A DNA stretch of 16,792 nucleotides from JBKECY01 sp047975025 (GTDB taxonomy: Bacteria > Bacillota > Clostridia > Lachnospirales > Lachnospiraceae), in the NCBI GenBank assembly GCA_047975025.1, contig JBKECY010000054.1:1-16792 (forward strand), read 5' to 3'. How positions within the stretch are numbered: position 1 is the stretch's first letter; every line of letters starts with the position of its first letter. The notes beneath the pieces were generated by a model. That model saw only the letters and a list, made by a program, of their open reading frames with translations. It had not been told where the DNA came from and searched no databases. The translations under genes and the position numbers were made by a program. Below are positions 7,222 through 15,076 of this stretch, in pieces.

Positions 7222-8937
7222 ATGGAAAGGAAAAACACAACGTTTCACAAACCTAAGACGGGAATCGCACGATTGCTGGAGCTGGCGGCCACCCAAAAGC
7301 CGCTTATGATTACCTCCGTAATTCTGTCTGCACTTGCTTCCGTCGCCTCTTTTATCCCCTATCTTGCCATCTATGGAATCATACGGGATTTATTGGCTGT
7401 CCTGCCGAATGTTGACCAGCTGCAAACAGTGGAAATCACAAAATATGGCTGGATGGCACTCGGGGGAATCCTTGGCAATATCCTGTTGTATTTCACTGCG
7501 CTCATTTGCTCTCATCTGGCTGCTTTTGGCACTCTCTATGAGTTAAAAGTGAATTTTGCCAGTCATCTGGCGAAGCTTCCGCTGGGATTCCATGTTCTGG
7601 TCGGCAGTGGGAAGCTGCGCAAAATCATGGATGAGAACATCGAAAAAATTGAGGGGTTTATTGCCCACCAGCTACCGGATATTGTTGCCTCCTTTGTATC
7701 TCCTGTTGTAATGTTCGTGATACTGTTCGCCTTTGACTGGCGGCTGGGACTTGCGGCAGCAATCGGAATTATTCTCGCCTTTGTTCTGGAATTTCGTGCG
7801 TATGGAAATGAAGGTGCCAAAAACATGATGGAAAAATATCAGGACTCGCTCGAAGAGATGAACAATGCCTCGGTCGAATACGTCCGCGGTATTACAGTGG
7901 TCAAGGCATTTAAGCAGACCGTCTATTCATTTCGCCGGCTCCACCAGACGATTCGCGCCTATACGGATGTGGTCATTCCCTATACTTTAAGCTGGGAGAA
8001 TTATATGTCAGCTTTTACCACAATCATTAATAATATCTATTTATTTCTGCTTCCGGTCGGCATCGTCATCGGTATGCGAAGCACACAATACGAAAGCTTT
8101 GCTGCCACCTTTATATTTTACCTCATATTTGTTCCCGCCATTGCCTCTATCATGCTAAAGATCATGTATGTTTCTACTAACGGAATGCAGATCAGCAGCG
8201 GCGTGGCACGTATGGATGAAATACTGTCGCGCCCTCCCCTTTTGCAAAGTTCCTCTCCACAGACAGTCAGTACCTATGATGTCGAGTTTGATAACGTCAG
8301 CTTTTCCTATGAGAACCAAGAGGTCGAGGCACTCTCAGAGGTCAGCTTTACAGCAGCTTCCGGTCAGATTACTGCCATTGTAGGTCCTTCCGGCGGTGGA
8401 AAAAGCACCATCGGTCATCTGATTCCCCGCTTCTTTGATGTGACCGGCGGTAAGATTCTGATCGGAGGCGTTGATATTCGCGACATGAGTCAGGCGTATC
8501 TTATGGAAAAAGTGAGCTTCGTATTTCAGGATGTTTATCTGTTTCGCCAGAGCATTTTGGAAAATATACGTCTGGGAAATCAGTCAGCTACGGATGCACA
8601 GGTAGTCGAGGCAGCCAAAGCAGCACAGTGCCATGAGTTCATAGAAGCGCTTCCACAGCAATACAATACTGTCATAGGCAGCGACGGAGTCCATCTCTCA
8701 GGAGGCGAGCAGCAGCGTATCGCTGTTGCAAGAGCCATTATAAAGGATGCTCCCATTATCGTACTAGATGAAGCAACCGCCTTCGCAGATCCTGAAAATG
8801 AATATCTGATGCAGCGCGCATTTGAACGCTTAATGAAAGGCAAGACCGTACTCATGATCGCACACCGCCTCTCGACGATTCGAAGTGCCAATGGAGTGCC
8901 CCCATCCTCAATGCGATCCTGTAAGATTTCCTCATAA
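7222..8937 (+). CDS. ABC exporter half-transporter, C-terminus replaced at a rearrangement junction
   Basis: This 571-residue protein has an exporter membrane domain (about 1-330, six helices) and an ATPase (about 350-571). The ATPase has Walker A GPSGGGKST, Q-loop VFQDVY, signature LSGGEQQR, Walker B IIVLDEAT with the catalytic Glu, D-loop, and H-loop MIAHRLSTI. Every catalytic motif is present and canonical. Native sequence stops at about residue 557 (RSAN). The last 14 codons read into the antisense of a DUF1700 gene and end in tandem stops TAATAG. Relatives normally continue about 25-40 residues with a strand and Gly-Glu/His motif after the H-loop. These halves (YbtPQ/IrtAB-like) usually come in pairs, and the expected second gene is missing. 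It may retain ATPase activity but lacks its C-terminal subdomain and partner; I call it truncated, with function uncertain. The ATG is preceded by AAGAAAGAAGG. Confidence 0.85.
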   Translation: MERKNTTFHKPKTGIARLLELAATQKPLMITSVILSALASVASFIPYLAIYGIIRDLLAVLPNVDQLQTVEITKYGWMALGGILGNILLYFTALICSHLAAFGTLYELKVNFASHLAKLPLGFHVLVGSGKLRKIMDENIEKIEGFIAHQLPDIVASFVSPVVMFVILFAFDWRLGLAAAIGIILAFVLEFRAYGNEGAKNMMEKYQDSLEEMNNASVEYVRGITVVKAFKQTVYSFRRLHQTIRAYTDVVIPYTLSWENYMSAFTTIINNIYLFLLPVGIVIGMRSTQYESFAATFIFYLIFVPAIASIMLKIMYVSTNGMQISSGVARMDEILSRPPLLQSSSPQTVSTYDVEFDNVSFSYENQEVEALSEVSFTAASGQITAIVGPSGGGKSTIGHLIPRFFDVTGGKILIGGVDIRDMSQAYLMEKVSFVFQDVYLFRQSILENIRLGNQSATDAQVVEAAKAAQCHEFIEALPQQYNTVIGSDGVHLSGGEQQRIAVARAIIKDAPIIVLDEATAFADPENEYLMQRAFERLMKGKTVLMIAHRLSTIRSANGVPPSSMRSCKISS

Positions 8938-9020
8938 TAGGAGAGAATCTGTTGTCTCTCCCTGCGGGGAAATACATGTAGGCGCTGCTGCAGGATATCT
9001 AGAAATTTTTCCTTATTCAT
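8894..9020 (-). pseudogene. Truncated DUF1700/HAAS-domain gene (first ~40 codons)
   Basis: The minus-strand ATG at 9020 overlaps the PadR stop by 8 bp (ATGAATAA), the classic PadR-DUF1700 arrangement. The product begins MNKEKFLDILQQRL, then PRRERQQILSYYEEILQDR and IEDG. This is the amphipathic helical start of DUF1700 (HAAS) proteins, membrane proteins of about 180-220 residues under PadR control. Homology stops near 8901, and the frame then continues antisense through the ABC transporter to a stop at 8580 (about 146 codons in all, the rest meaningless). No membrane segment is left. It is a remnant created by the same event that trimmed the ABC gene. Confidence 0.75.
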
Positions 9021-9330
9021 CCATACTTTCCTCCATAATAAAATCATGTATTGCCTGTATTTCTTTCCAGTCCTTGGCAAACTCCTTCAGGCGCTTGCAT
9101 CCCTCGTCAGTTATTTTATAGTATTTTCTCAGCCTTCCATTATATTCCACCGAATACACCTGCACCAGCTCTCCGCTTTCCAGACGTTTGAGTATGGGGT
9201 ACAAGGTTGACTCTGAAATCACAATGTAAGGAGAAATATCCTTAATGATCTGGTACCCATAGGAATCTCTTTTGTTCAACACCTTCAATACGCATACATC
9301 CAGCAAGCCTCTTTTTAACTGAATATCCAT
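9013..9330 (-). CDS. PadR-family transcriptional regulator
   Basis: This 105-residue PadR winged-helix protein begins LKRGLLDVCVLKVLN. It continues with SYGYQIIKDIS, the recognition helix ISESTLYPILKRLESGELV, and the wing YNGRLRKYYKITDEG. The C-terminal helix (LKEFAKDWKEIQAIHDFI) is the dimerisation helix, of short subfamily-2 length. The ATG at 9330 has AGGAGG seven bases upstream. Its normal partner, the DUF1700 gene, overlaps its stop codon but is broken, so the regulator may now control only itself or distant targets. The promoter and a palindromic operator lie immediately upstream. Confidence 0.93.
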   Translation of the reverse strand: MDIQLKRGLLDVCVLKVLNKRDSYGYQIIKDISPYIVISESTLYPILKRLESGELVQVYSVEYNGRLRKYYKITDEGCKRLKEFAKDWKEIQAIHDFIMEESMDE

Positions 9331-9351
9331 CTGTATACCTCCTACTGCATA

Positions 9352-9372
9352 ATACTATATATCGCATAGTAT
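9352..9372. promoter_or_regulatory. Putative PadR operator, ATACTAT-N7-ATAGTAT
   Basis: Perfect 7-bp inverted arms with a 7-bp spacer overlap the -10 and the spacer of the padR promoter. AT-rich dyads built of ATAC/GTAT-like half-sites suit PadR dimers. Autorepression is inferred from position. Confidence 0.6.
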
Positions 9373-9383
9373 TGTTTTGTCAA
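9354..9383 (-). promoter_or_regulatory. Sigma-A promoter of padR
   Basis: The minus strand reads TTGACA (9383-9378), an 18-bp spacer, and TATAGT (9359-9354). It lies about 24 bp upstream of the PadR ATG, so the leader is very short. Confidence 0.65.
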
Positions 9384-9708
9384 GTCTTACTTTTTAATGC
9401 ACTATGGAATATTAAACACCACCGTCTTTTTCAATTTTGAATATTTTAATATAAGTTTGATTTTTTTAATAGTATGTATCGCCTTTTATATGGTCTTTTT
9501 TCCAACTAATATGATATGATTTTATTACAAACACTTGTTCCACAGAGGCGAAGAACGACTTATAGGACGTATTTATGGTTATTCAGGCTAAAATGTAGCA
9601 TCTACTTGACCAATAATGTATACTATACTCGAAATAGAATCCGATCAGCTGTTCATGCGCTGATACGAATCATATTACTATTTACACTCCATTATTGAGG
9701 ATACTAAT
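9384..9708. other. AT-rich leader region of the surface-protein gene
   Basis: About 325 bp without a supportable gene. It holds the divergent upstream side of padR and must contain the promoter for the 1412-residue surface protein. TTGACC (9606-9611) and overlapping TATACT copies (9619-9629) are present, but the spacing is wrong for sigma-A (12 bp at most). An ATCAGC/GCTGAT hairpin (9644-9664) lies in the likely leader. The ribosome binding site is TGAGGATAC just before the ATG. An open 60-codon frame at 9516-9698 lacks coding character. Confidence 0.4.
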
Positions 9709-12700
9709 ATGAGAAAACTACAAGAAAAATGGATACGTACTTCCTTTGCTTTTCTACTGGTAGCAGCACTCTGCTTCTCCTCCTTTCCGGTGGCAGCACA
9801 GGATACGTCTTCTCAAAACACCGTTCAGGAAACATCGGCGCCGACCGATACACCTATTCCGGACGATACAACAGAACCTGAAGAAACAACTGAAACCACG
9901 CCTGGTACAACTGCGCCCGCAGACTCTGCCACACCTACGGCTGCTGAAACGCCTGCCGTAACCCCCGCAGAAGCCTCTGAGACCGAGACGCCCGAGACGA
10001 CTGCTATTCCGGCGACACTGGAAGCAGCCGAAGCCAACATGTCTATGACCGATACGGCAGACGATGTGACTTATGGCGTTATTGAGTCTTCCTCTTATAT
10101 CGGAACCACATATTTTGGACAATCAAATCTTGTTTTGTCTTATTCCAATATCACCGGTAACCTGATGGAAGGCAGTCTTGTTGTCAAGCTGCCTGTCAGT
10201 GCGCAGAATTCTAAAATTGTAATTACACTGCCCATTGGGGTAGAGTGGGCCGACCGCGGACAGAATAATACTAATCTGACTTCTGTTGCATCCGTTGGTG
10301 AAATCACTGATGTTCCGGTAATTCAGGGCATCTATAACAATACCCCCGCCAGCAACTCAGGCAAAGTCACCTACACCGTTAACCGCGGTGTTGATACAAT
10401 TACAATTCCATTCAAAGTCCGGGGCGCCGGGGCGATCGCCGCCCAGACATTTCCCAATGCCCAAATCACTGCGGACATATACTACAACGGAGGATTGCAA
10501 TCTACCTCTGCCATCACCAGAATCCAACTGCTGAACAATGGCAGGCTGACATCCGGATTTGCATATGGCTCTTCCTTTATTGCTTCTCCCGATGTGCCCT
10601 TGTCGTTTGGCACTACAAGTTATGGGGCTGTTTACAGTATTTATCCCAATAGCAGCAATAACATTACAGGCGCTGTACATGTGGAATCGCTGAGCTTTAC
10701 CATCACTCCTAAAACGAGTACCCGCGCAGATACCTCGCATCTTCGGCACTGGATTCTGACGAATACAAATACCACTGCATTTGATATGACACACAATGCA
10801 GAGGATGGCAGCTATACTTTTACTCGCAAGAGCAACTATCCCACAAGCTTTAACACTGCGTTTTCTATCCTGCTTCCCAGTGCGTACTTTGCAGCGGGAG
10901 ATGTGATAACTGCTGAAATACAGCCCACAGTTACCTATTACTCCGGCGTCACCTATACCCCGGCTGCCAATACTTTTACGTTGTCAATTAAGGGTGATTC
11001 GCCCCAGATTTGGGTGAACAGTTCAACCGGCGGCGTGGCTGTCAACGGAACTTATACCAGCACCGCTGCTAATTTCGGAACTGCGGCTAACACATATGGT
11101 GCCCTGCATGGCTATACAATCGGCAACCGCGGAGGGGCGGACAGTACTCCGCAAAAACTTACCTTTACATTTGATACCGAGCGTTTGGGTTATAAAGTGT
11201 TCCATGCGATTGTCCCCACAGGGGCAACCCGTAATGATATCGAACTTACCATTTTGAATCGGGAGACGCACGCAACACGTTCCCTTACGTATACCGGTAC
11301 GACCACTGCTTCGGAATTAATTACTCCGTATAAACTGGGGCTGACTGCAAATGAATATATTCAGCAGGCTTCTTATACGGTTTCTACCATTCCCAGCGGC
11401 TACCAGTCAACACTTACCACAGAAACTTTTTTATACGGTTCAATTTTCGAGGCTGGCAGCCAATCAACGAATGTAACTACTGCCACCACCGGATTTACTT
11501 TGCAGGTCAGAGATGACAAAACGCTTGACGTAAATGCTACCGGCACGATTCTCTATACCCCCATCACATCCGGCGGACTGGCTGCCGCACCTTATAAATC
11601 AGATGCACAGATTATTACAGCCGGAAGCAATGCCACACTTCGTTATGAAGTGGTGACCGGTAACCGCCAATATGGTGTTACCATAAATCCGCGAATTTAT
11701 TTTTATAATCCTTCTGAAGCTGTCGTGGACATATCCAAAATTGTTGTGACGGATGTATATGGCAATCCAATTCCGAGCTCGTCTCTTACCATCACGAAAT
11801 TGACTGGAAGTGAGGCAAAAGGAGCCAAAGAACTAATTGTCATAGATACCAGTAAGATTACGGATGACCGCGCCACACTCATGTCAGATTACTCAACCAG
11901 CGCATACCGTACCTGGCGCACTTTATATGTAGACATACCGGTAACCGTTCCTGCTTCTGCAGCCGGCGGCCTCTATAAAGCTATGGATACATTCTTTCTG
12001 GAGGATGAGAATGCTTCTAAAGGCTGGAGTACCGAAAATTCATCCAGCAGCGACCCTTACGGACTCAAACAAACGTCCGGAGCTATAATCAGCGGAGTGG
12101 CAAGCAAGGCCAGTGGTTATTTTGAAATAATTCCTAAAACAGATATGGCTGTGACAACAGAGAGTAAGCTTGCATCTGCCTCTGACAGCACCTATACAAG
12201 CTATGATGGGAGTAATCCCACCCAGCTCTCCACAGAATCTCCGCTTACCATTCGGACCACCATTACCAATTATGCGGATGCACCCATCAAAGAAAGTGCC
12301 ATCTACATTCCTATACCTAAAAAAGGCGACAATTGGGGAAGTTTACAGTACAACAATGAATCCTTTGCATTTTCAATGCAGCTCACAGAAGAAGTTACGA
12401 ATCCTGTATCGGATCTGTTCAGTATTCAATATGCAACGGTAACGCCAACAGACGATGAAACCGCACTAAGCAATCAGATATTCGAGGATTACAACGCGGC
12501 AAATAAAGAGCTTTACAATTGTATTCGCATCACAAATATCCGCAGTATTCCTGAGTCTGCTGCCTCGTATGAATTTTTGACTCAGCTGGCACTTGCTGCT
12601 GACCTGACGGAATCTTCGGTATCGGCCTGGTATCCTCTGGTCTATCAGGATTTAACAACCGGAAACGGTGCGGCCTATAAGAAATGGAGTCAAGGTTCTC

Positions 12701-13947
12701 CTCTCGGCATATGGGCCTCTGCTGCAAGCACCATATTTTACAATGACCCCCAAAAAGGGGACTTCCTGTATGACGATGTAGTATACACCGCCGCATCCAA
12801 TACATTTACCGGACTGTCTGCCAGCCCCTTAAAAAGTATCGCCGTTGTTGCCAACGAAGGCTATGAATTCTGGGGCTGGTCTGCCTCCGCTACAGCAGAA
12901 GACGAGCTCATCGGACGTACCGGTCTGCCGGCAGGCGCACTTGTCTTCCCCGACGGCGAGCAACCGAATGAATACTACGCAGTCTACAAACCTAAAAACT
13001 ATACTGTATTATATAATGCCAACGGCGGAACGGCCATCGGGCAACCCTCACGCAGCAATGTTGGATGGTATGATGCCAACCTGCTGCCATTGGAAATCCC
13101 GGTAAGAGCCGGTTACACGTTTAAGGGCTGGAGCCTGGATCCAACGTCCGAAAAGCTTCTGACCTCCGAAACCAGATACTGTGAACTGGCTGACAATCCG
13201 GAAACCTCCTCTGTCACCCTATATGCAATTTGGGAGCCGAACTCCTATCTGGTTCAATATGACTTAAATGGAGGCGATATTTCCGTTGACTTGCCTGAAA
13301 AATCTGTCAATTGGGAGGACGCTGACTTGCTTCCGGAGGAAGCACCTACACGGTCAGGCTATACTTTTGTTGGATGGAACGTACTTTCAGGTGCCAGTGA
13401 AGAACTTGTCACTTCCGCGTCCCGCTATGGCGATCTGGCAACAAACGACCAGGTAACAAGTATTACGCTGCAAGCTCAGTGGGAAGTGATTGAAACTCCG
13501 ACGGTAACTCCGACAGATACACCAACAGTGACTCCGGCTCCAACAGATACTCCGACAGTAACTCCAACAGTAACCCCGGTACCAACTCCAACGACAAGCG
13601 CTACCCCCGCTTCACCTACAAGTACCCCTAATGTCACTTCCCTGCCGGATACAACGAATGACAGTGACACACAGACTACCCCTTCACCGCAGGTCACAGA
13701 TACTGTTGCTGCCGAAGAGACAGACACTTCTGAGACAGACGCCGATACGGATTTGGCTGCCGACGCAGATAGTACCCGCATGGAGCAAAGCCTATTGGCA
13801 GATGATACAACTAGTGGCTCACTTGCTGCTTATATTCCGGATGCTATATTTGCAGGTGCTTTCCTGCTTCTGAATCTTGGATTTGGTGTATCCGTATTCG
13901 GAGATGTCCGGGTAATATGCTGGTTCAATAAGAAACGCAAACGTTAA
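9709..13947 (+). CDS. Large cell-surface protein with InlB/Flg_new repeats and C-terminal membrane anchor
   Basis: This is a 1412-residue secreted, surface-displayed protein. The signal peptide is residues 1-30 (basic start, FAFLLVAALCF core, cleavage after PVAA). Residues about 32-115 form a Thr/Pro/Glu/Ala stalk, acidic and probably extended. Residues about 116-1040 are a Thr/Ser/Asn/Tyr-rich, beta-type ectodomain with no motif I can name. Residues about 1043-1095 are a diverged Flg_new/InlB-B-like unit (GYEFWGWSAS), followed by two clear ones at 1097-1177 and 1178-1260 (VLYNANGG / VQYDLNGG, GYTF-GW, tryptophan end). Residues 1262-1305 are a Thr-Pro repeat stalk, and about 1305-1365 an acidic Ser/Thr region. 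The end is a hydrophobic segment (about 1376-1402) and the tail NKKRKR. There is no sortase LPXTG in the right place; LPDTT occurs about 100 residues before the end, too early. An adhesin or matrix-binding role is plausible but unproven. Confidence 0.88.
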   Translation: MRKLQEKWIRTSFAFLLVAALCFSSFPVAAQDTSSQNTVQETSAPTDTPIPDDTTEPEETTETTPGTTAPADSATPTAAETPAVTPAEASETETPETTAIPATLEAAEANMSMTDTADDVTYGVIESSSYIGTTYFGQSNLVLSYSNITGNLMEGSLVVKLPVSAQNSKIVITLPIGVEWADRGQNNTNLTSVASVGEITDVPVIQGIYNNTPASNSGKVTYTVNRGVDTITIPFKVRGAGAIAAQTFPNAQITADIYYNGGLQSTSAITRIQLLNNGRLTSGFAYGSSFIASPDVPLSFGTTSYGAVYSIYPNSSNNITGAVHVESLSFTITPKTSTRADTSHLRHWILTNTNTTAFDMTHNAEDGSYTFTRKSNYPTSFNTAFSILLPSAYFAAGDVITAEIQPTVTYYSGVTYTPAANTFTLSIKGDSPQIWVNSSTGGVAVNGTYTSTAANFGTAANTYGALHGYTIGNRGGADSTPQKLTFTFDTERLGYKVFHAIVPTGATRNDIELTILNRETHATRSLTYTGTTTASELITPYKLGLTANEYIQQASYTVSTIPSGYQSTLTTETFLYGSIFEAGSQSTNVTTATTGFTLQVRDDKTLDVNATGTILYTPITSGGLAAAPYKSDAQIITAGSNATLRYEVVTGNRQYGVTINPRIYFYNPSEAVVDISKIVVTDVYGNPIPSSSLTITKLTGSEAKGAKELIVIDTSKITDDRATLMSDYSTSAYRTWRTLYVDIPVTVPASAAGGLYKAMDTFFLEDENASKGWSTENSSSSDPYGLKQTSGAIISGVASKASGYFEIIPKTDMAVTTESKLASASDSTYTSYDGSNPTQLSTESPLTIRTTITNYADAPIKESAIYIPIPKKGDNWGSLQYNNESFAFSMQLTEEVTNPVSDLFSIQYATVTPTDDETALSNQIFEDYNAANKELYNCIRITNIRSIPESAASYEFLTQLALAADLTESSVSAWYPLVYQDLTTGNGAAYKKWSQGSPLGIWASAASTIFYNDPQKGDFLYDDVVYTAASNTFTGLSASPLKSIAVVANEGYEFWGWSASATAEDELIGRTGLPAGALVFPDGEQPNEYYAVYKPKNYTVLYNANGGTAIGQPSRSNVGWYDANLLPLEIPVRAGYTFKGWSLDPTSEKLLTSETRYCELADNPETSSVTLYAIWEPNSYLVQYDLNGGDISVDLPEKSVNWEDADLLPEEAPTRSGYTFVGWNVLSGASEELVTSASRYGDLATNDQVTSITLQAQWEVIETPTVTPTDTPTVTPAPTDTPTVTPTVTPVPTPTTSATPASPTSTPNVTSLPDTTNDSDTQTTPSPQVTDTVAAEETDTSETDADTDLAADADSTRMEQSLLADDTTSGSLAAYIPDAIFAGAFLLLNLGFGVSVFGDVRVICWFNKKRKR
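12997..13488 (+). repeat. Two tandem InlB B-type (Flg_new) protein repeats
   Basis: Units of about 81-83 residues lie at 12997-13239 and 13240-13488. Both share Y-x-V-x-Y-x-x-NGG, a mid W-x-x-A-x-LLP, the GYTF-x-GW core and a terminal A-x-W. A third, weaker unit lies just before (about 12750-12996). This family is found in Gram-positive adhesins and internalins. Confidence 0.8.
13492..13620 (+). repeat. Thr-Pro low-complexity stalk repeat
   Basis: Near-tandem short units such as ACTCCGACAGTAACTCC encode T-P-T-V-T-P and T-D-T-P patterns. They form a rigid extended spacer between the repeats and the anchor. Units differ slightly, so slippage could change their number. Confidence 0.75.
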
Positions 13948-13963
13948 AAAGGAGGGAACCCCT

Positions 13964-14134
13964 ATGCTGCTGATACGGCACTTAATTGAGTTAATTGTTT
14001 TTCTGCTTTTATTAGTCATATGGCTGGTCATCAAAATTCTGCTGATTAAAAAGCTGCAAACTTTTGACGGGCTCTCTGCGATTACAACAAAAGAAGACCA
14101 AAACGAGAACATTGTCCTGCATCTGGGAGAATAA
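13964..14134 (+). CDS. Small membrane protein (56 residues), unknown function
   Basis: The ATG at 13964 follows a strong site (AAAAAGGAGGG), 16 bp after the surface-protein stop. The terminator comes 7 bp after its own stop. The product begins MLLIRHLIELIVFLLLLVIW and has one long hydrophobic helix (about 7-28), then a Lys-Lys and a short polar tail (LQTFDGLSAI, then an acidic stretch ending in LHLGE). I do not recognise a family. The position argues for co-expression with the surface protein, perhaps as a membrane partner, assembly factor or stability factor. The good ribosome binding site and operonic placement support a real gene; conservation is untested. Confidence 0.7.
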   Translation: MLLIRHLIELIVFLLLLVIWLVIKILLIKKLQTFDGLSAITTKEDQNENIVLHLGE

Positions 14135-14141
14135 CTGAAAC

Positions 14142-14181
14142 AAAACGGGCAGCTCCACAGGTATGGGAGATGCCCGTTTTT
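14142..14181 (+). terminator. Intrinsic terminator of the surface-protein operon
   Basis: AAAACGGGCA pairs with TGCCCGTTTT around a further CTCC/GGAG stem, followed by a run of five T. It closes the transcript of the surface protein and the small membrane protein. Confidence 0.9.
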
Positions 14182-14201
14182 GCAGTTCCAACAGTAAATT
14201 G

Positions 14202-14227
14202 CAGTTATCTATGTTTTAATTACAGTT
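14202..14227 (+). promoter_or_regulatory. Putative LytTR direct-repeat box
   Basis: TTGCAGTTAT and TTACAGTTGT contain CAGTT at 14202-14206 and 14223-14227, 21 bp apart (two helical turns). This matches the spacing and AnAGTT-like core of LytTR/AgrA sites. A third CAGTT at 14183-14187 overlaps the terminator's edge. Confidence 0.55.
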
Positions 14228-14253
14228 GTATAATTTTCCTTATATGTTAAAAT
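14226..14253 (+). promoter_or_regulatory. Probable promoter of the LytTR regulator
   Basis: TTGTAT (14226-14231), a 16-bp spacer, and TAAAAT (14248-14253). The weak -35 abuts the proximal LytTR repeat, as expected for an activator-dependent promoter. An upstream TATAAT also occurs without a matching -35. Confidence 0.4.
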
Positions 14254-14344
14254 ATAGTAGATGTATTTTGTAAATTATACATTGCAAATAAAAAAGACAG
14301 TACCTACCGTGGAAAACCACCTAGATACTACGGAGGAAGGATTC

Positions 14345-15076
14345 ATGATACTAGCGATCTGTGACGACCAACCTGATGAACTAAAAAAATATTCTTCTCT
14401 GCTGCATCGCTTTGCAGAGAAACAAAATATCGATATGCAATTACTCCAATATACAACTGGAGGTGAATTGCTGAACTCTTTTTCAACCATCTCACCTAAG
14501 ATTGACGCCATCTTTTTGGATATCAACATGCCTGAAATCGATGGAATGCGCGTTGCGCTAAAGCTTCGGGAATTAAAATACTCCGGAGAAATCGTTTTTT
14601 TGACAGTTTCAAAGACTCATGTATTTAAAGCCTTTGATGTCAATGCCTTTCATTATATTTTAAAAGACGTGACCACGCTGTCAGAGTTTGAACAGATTTT
14701 CAAACGAGTCATCGACTTGATCAGAGAGAAACAAGGAGAATACATTTTATTTACTGCGGCTGGTGAGCACCGTAATGTAGAGATCAGCACTATCTACTAC
14801 TTCGATATTTATCAGAAAATCATTACTGTACACTTTAATGATGAAGAGTTTGAATTCTACTGTATCAGCTTAGGCAAGGTAGAGACGCAGCTGCTCGACA
14901 GGGGATTTGTCCGCATCCATCGTGCCTATCTGGTGGCACTCAAAAAGATCAAAGCAGTTTCCTACAACAGTGTGATTCTGACAAATGGCAAAGAACTGCC
15001 TGTCGGGCGAAAGTACATTCAGGAACTGCGTCAGAAAATGGAAGAGCGAAACAATGTGCGGATTACGACAGGTTGA
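14345..15076 (+). CDS. LytTR-family response regulator
   Basis: This is a 243-residue receiver plus LytTR DNA-binding protein. The receiver (1-120) has the acidic pair Asp7-Asp8 in AICDDQ, the phospho-acceptor Asp59 in FLDINMPEIDG, Thr in FLTVSKT, and Lys in YILKD. The LytTR domain (about 140-240) has the hallmark FVRIHRAYLVALKKI and, at the end, LPVGRKYIQEL. The ATG at 14345 has CGGAGGAAGG at 14331-14340. A longer frame opens at 14261, but it lies in the promoter region and lacks a ribosome binding site. No histidine kinase is adjacent, so it is an orphan in this window. Such regulators often serve quorum-sensing or surface/biofilm circuits, and the neighbouring surface-protein operon is a candidate target. 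No matching box was seen upstream of that gene. Confidence 0.93.
   Translation: MILAICDDQPDELKKYSSLLHRFAEKQNIDMQLLQYTTGGELLNSFSTISPKIDAIFLDINMPEIDGMRVALKLRELKYSGEIVFLTVSKTHVFKAFDVNAFHYILKDVTTLSEFEQIFKRVIDLIREKQGEYILFTAAGEHRNVEISTIYYFDIYQKIITVHFNDEEFEFYCISLGKVETQLLDRGFVRIHRAYLVALKKIKAVSYNSVILTNGKELPVGRKYIQELRQKMEERNNVRITTG

Noticed and set aside
8580..9080. A 166-codon minus-strand frame
   Set aside because: Only codons from the ATG at 9020 to about 8901 are real (DUF1700 remnant). Upstream codons shadow padR and downstream codons are antisense to the ABC ATPase.
9606..9629. TTGACC with TATACT as the surface-gene promoter
   Set aside because: The spacing is at most 12 bp, too short for sigma-A, so I do not call it a promoter.
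9516..9698. A 60-codon plus-strand frame before the surface protein
   Set aside because: No ribosome binding site, and the Arg/Tyr/Ile-rich composition is typical of AT-rich noncoding DNA. It is more likely the leader.
13500..13640. CRISPR-like or minisatellite array
   Set aside because: The short repeated units are in frame, encode a Thr-Pro stalk and have no unique spacers.
13625..13665. LPDTT as a sortase cell-wall signal
   Set aside because: It lies roughly 100 residues before the C-terminus and is not directly followed by a hydrophobic segment and basic tail.
13819..14112. A 97-codon minus-strand frame opposite the small membrane protein
   Set aside because: The plus-strand mini-gene has a strong ribosome binding site, operonic spacing and a terminator. 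The minus frame has none of these and runs into the surface gene.
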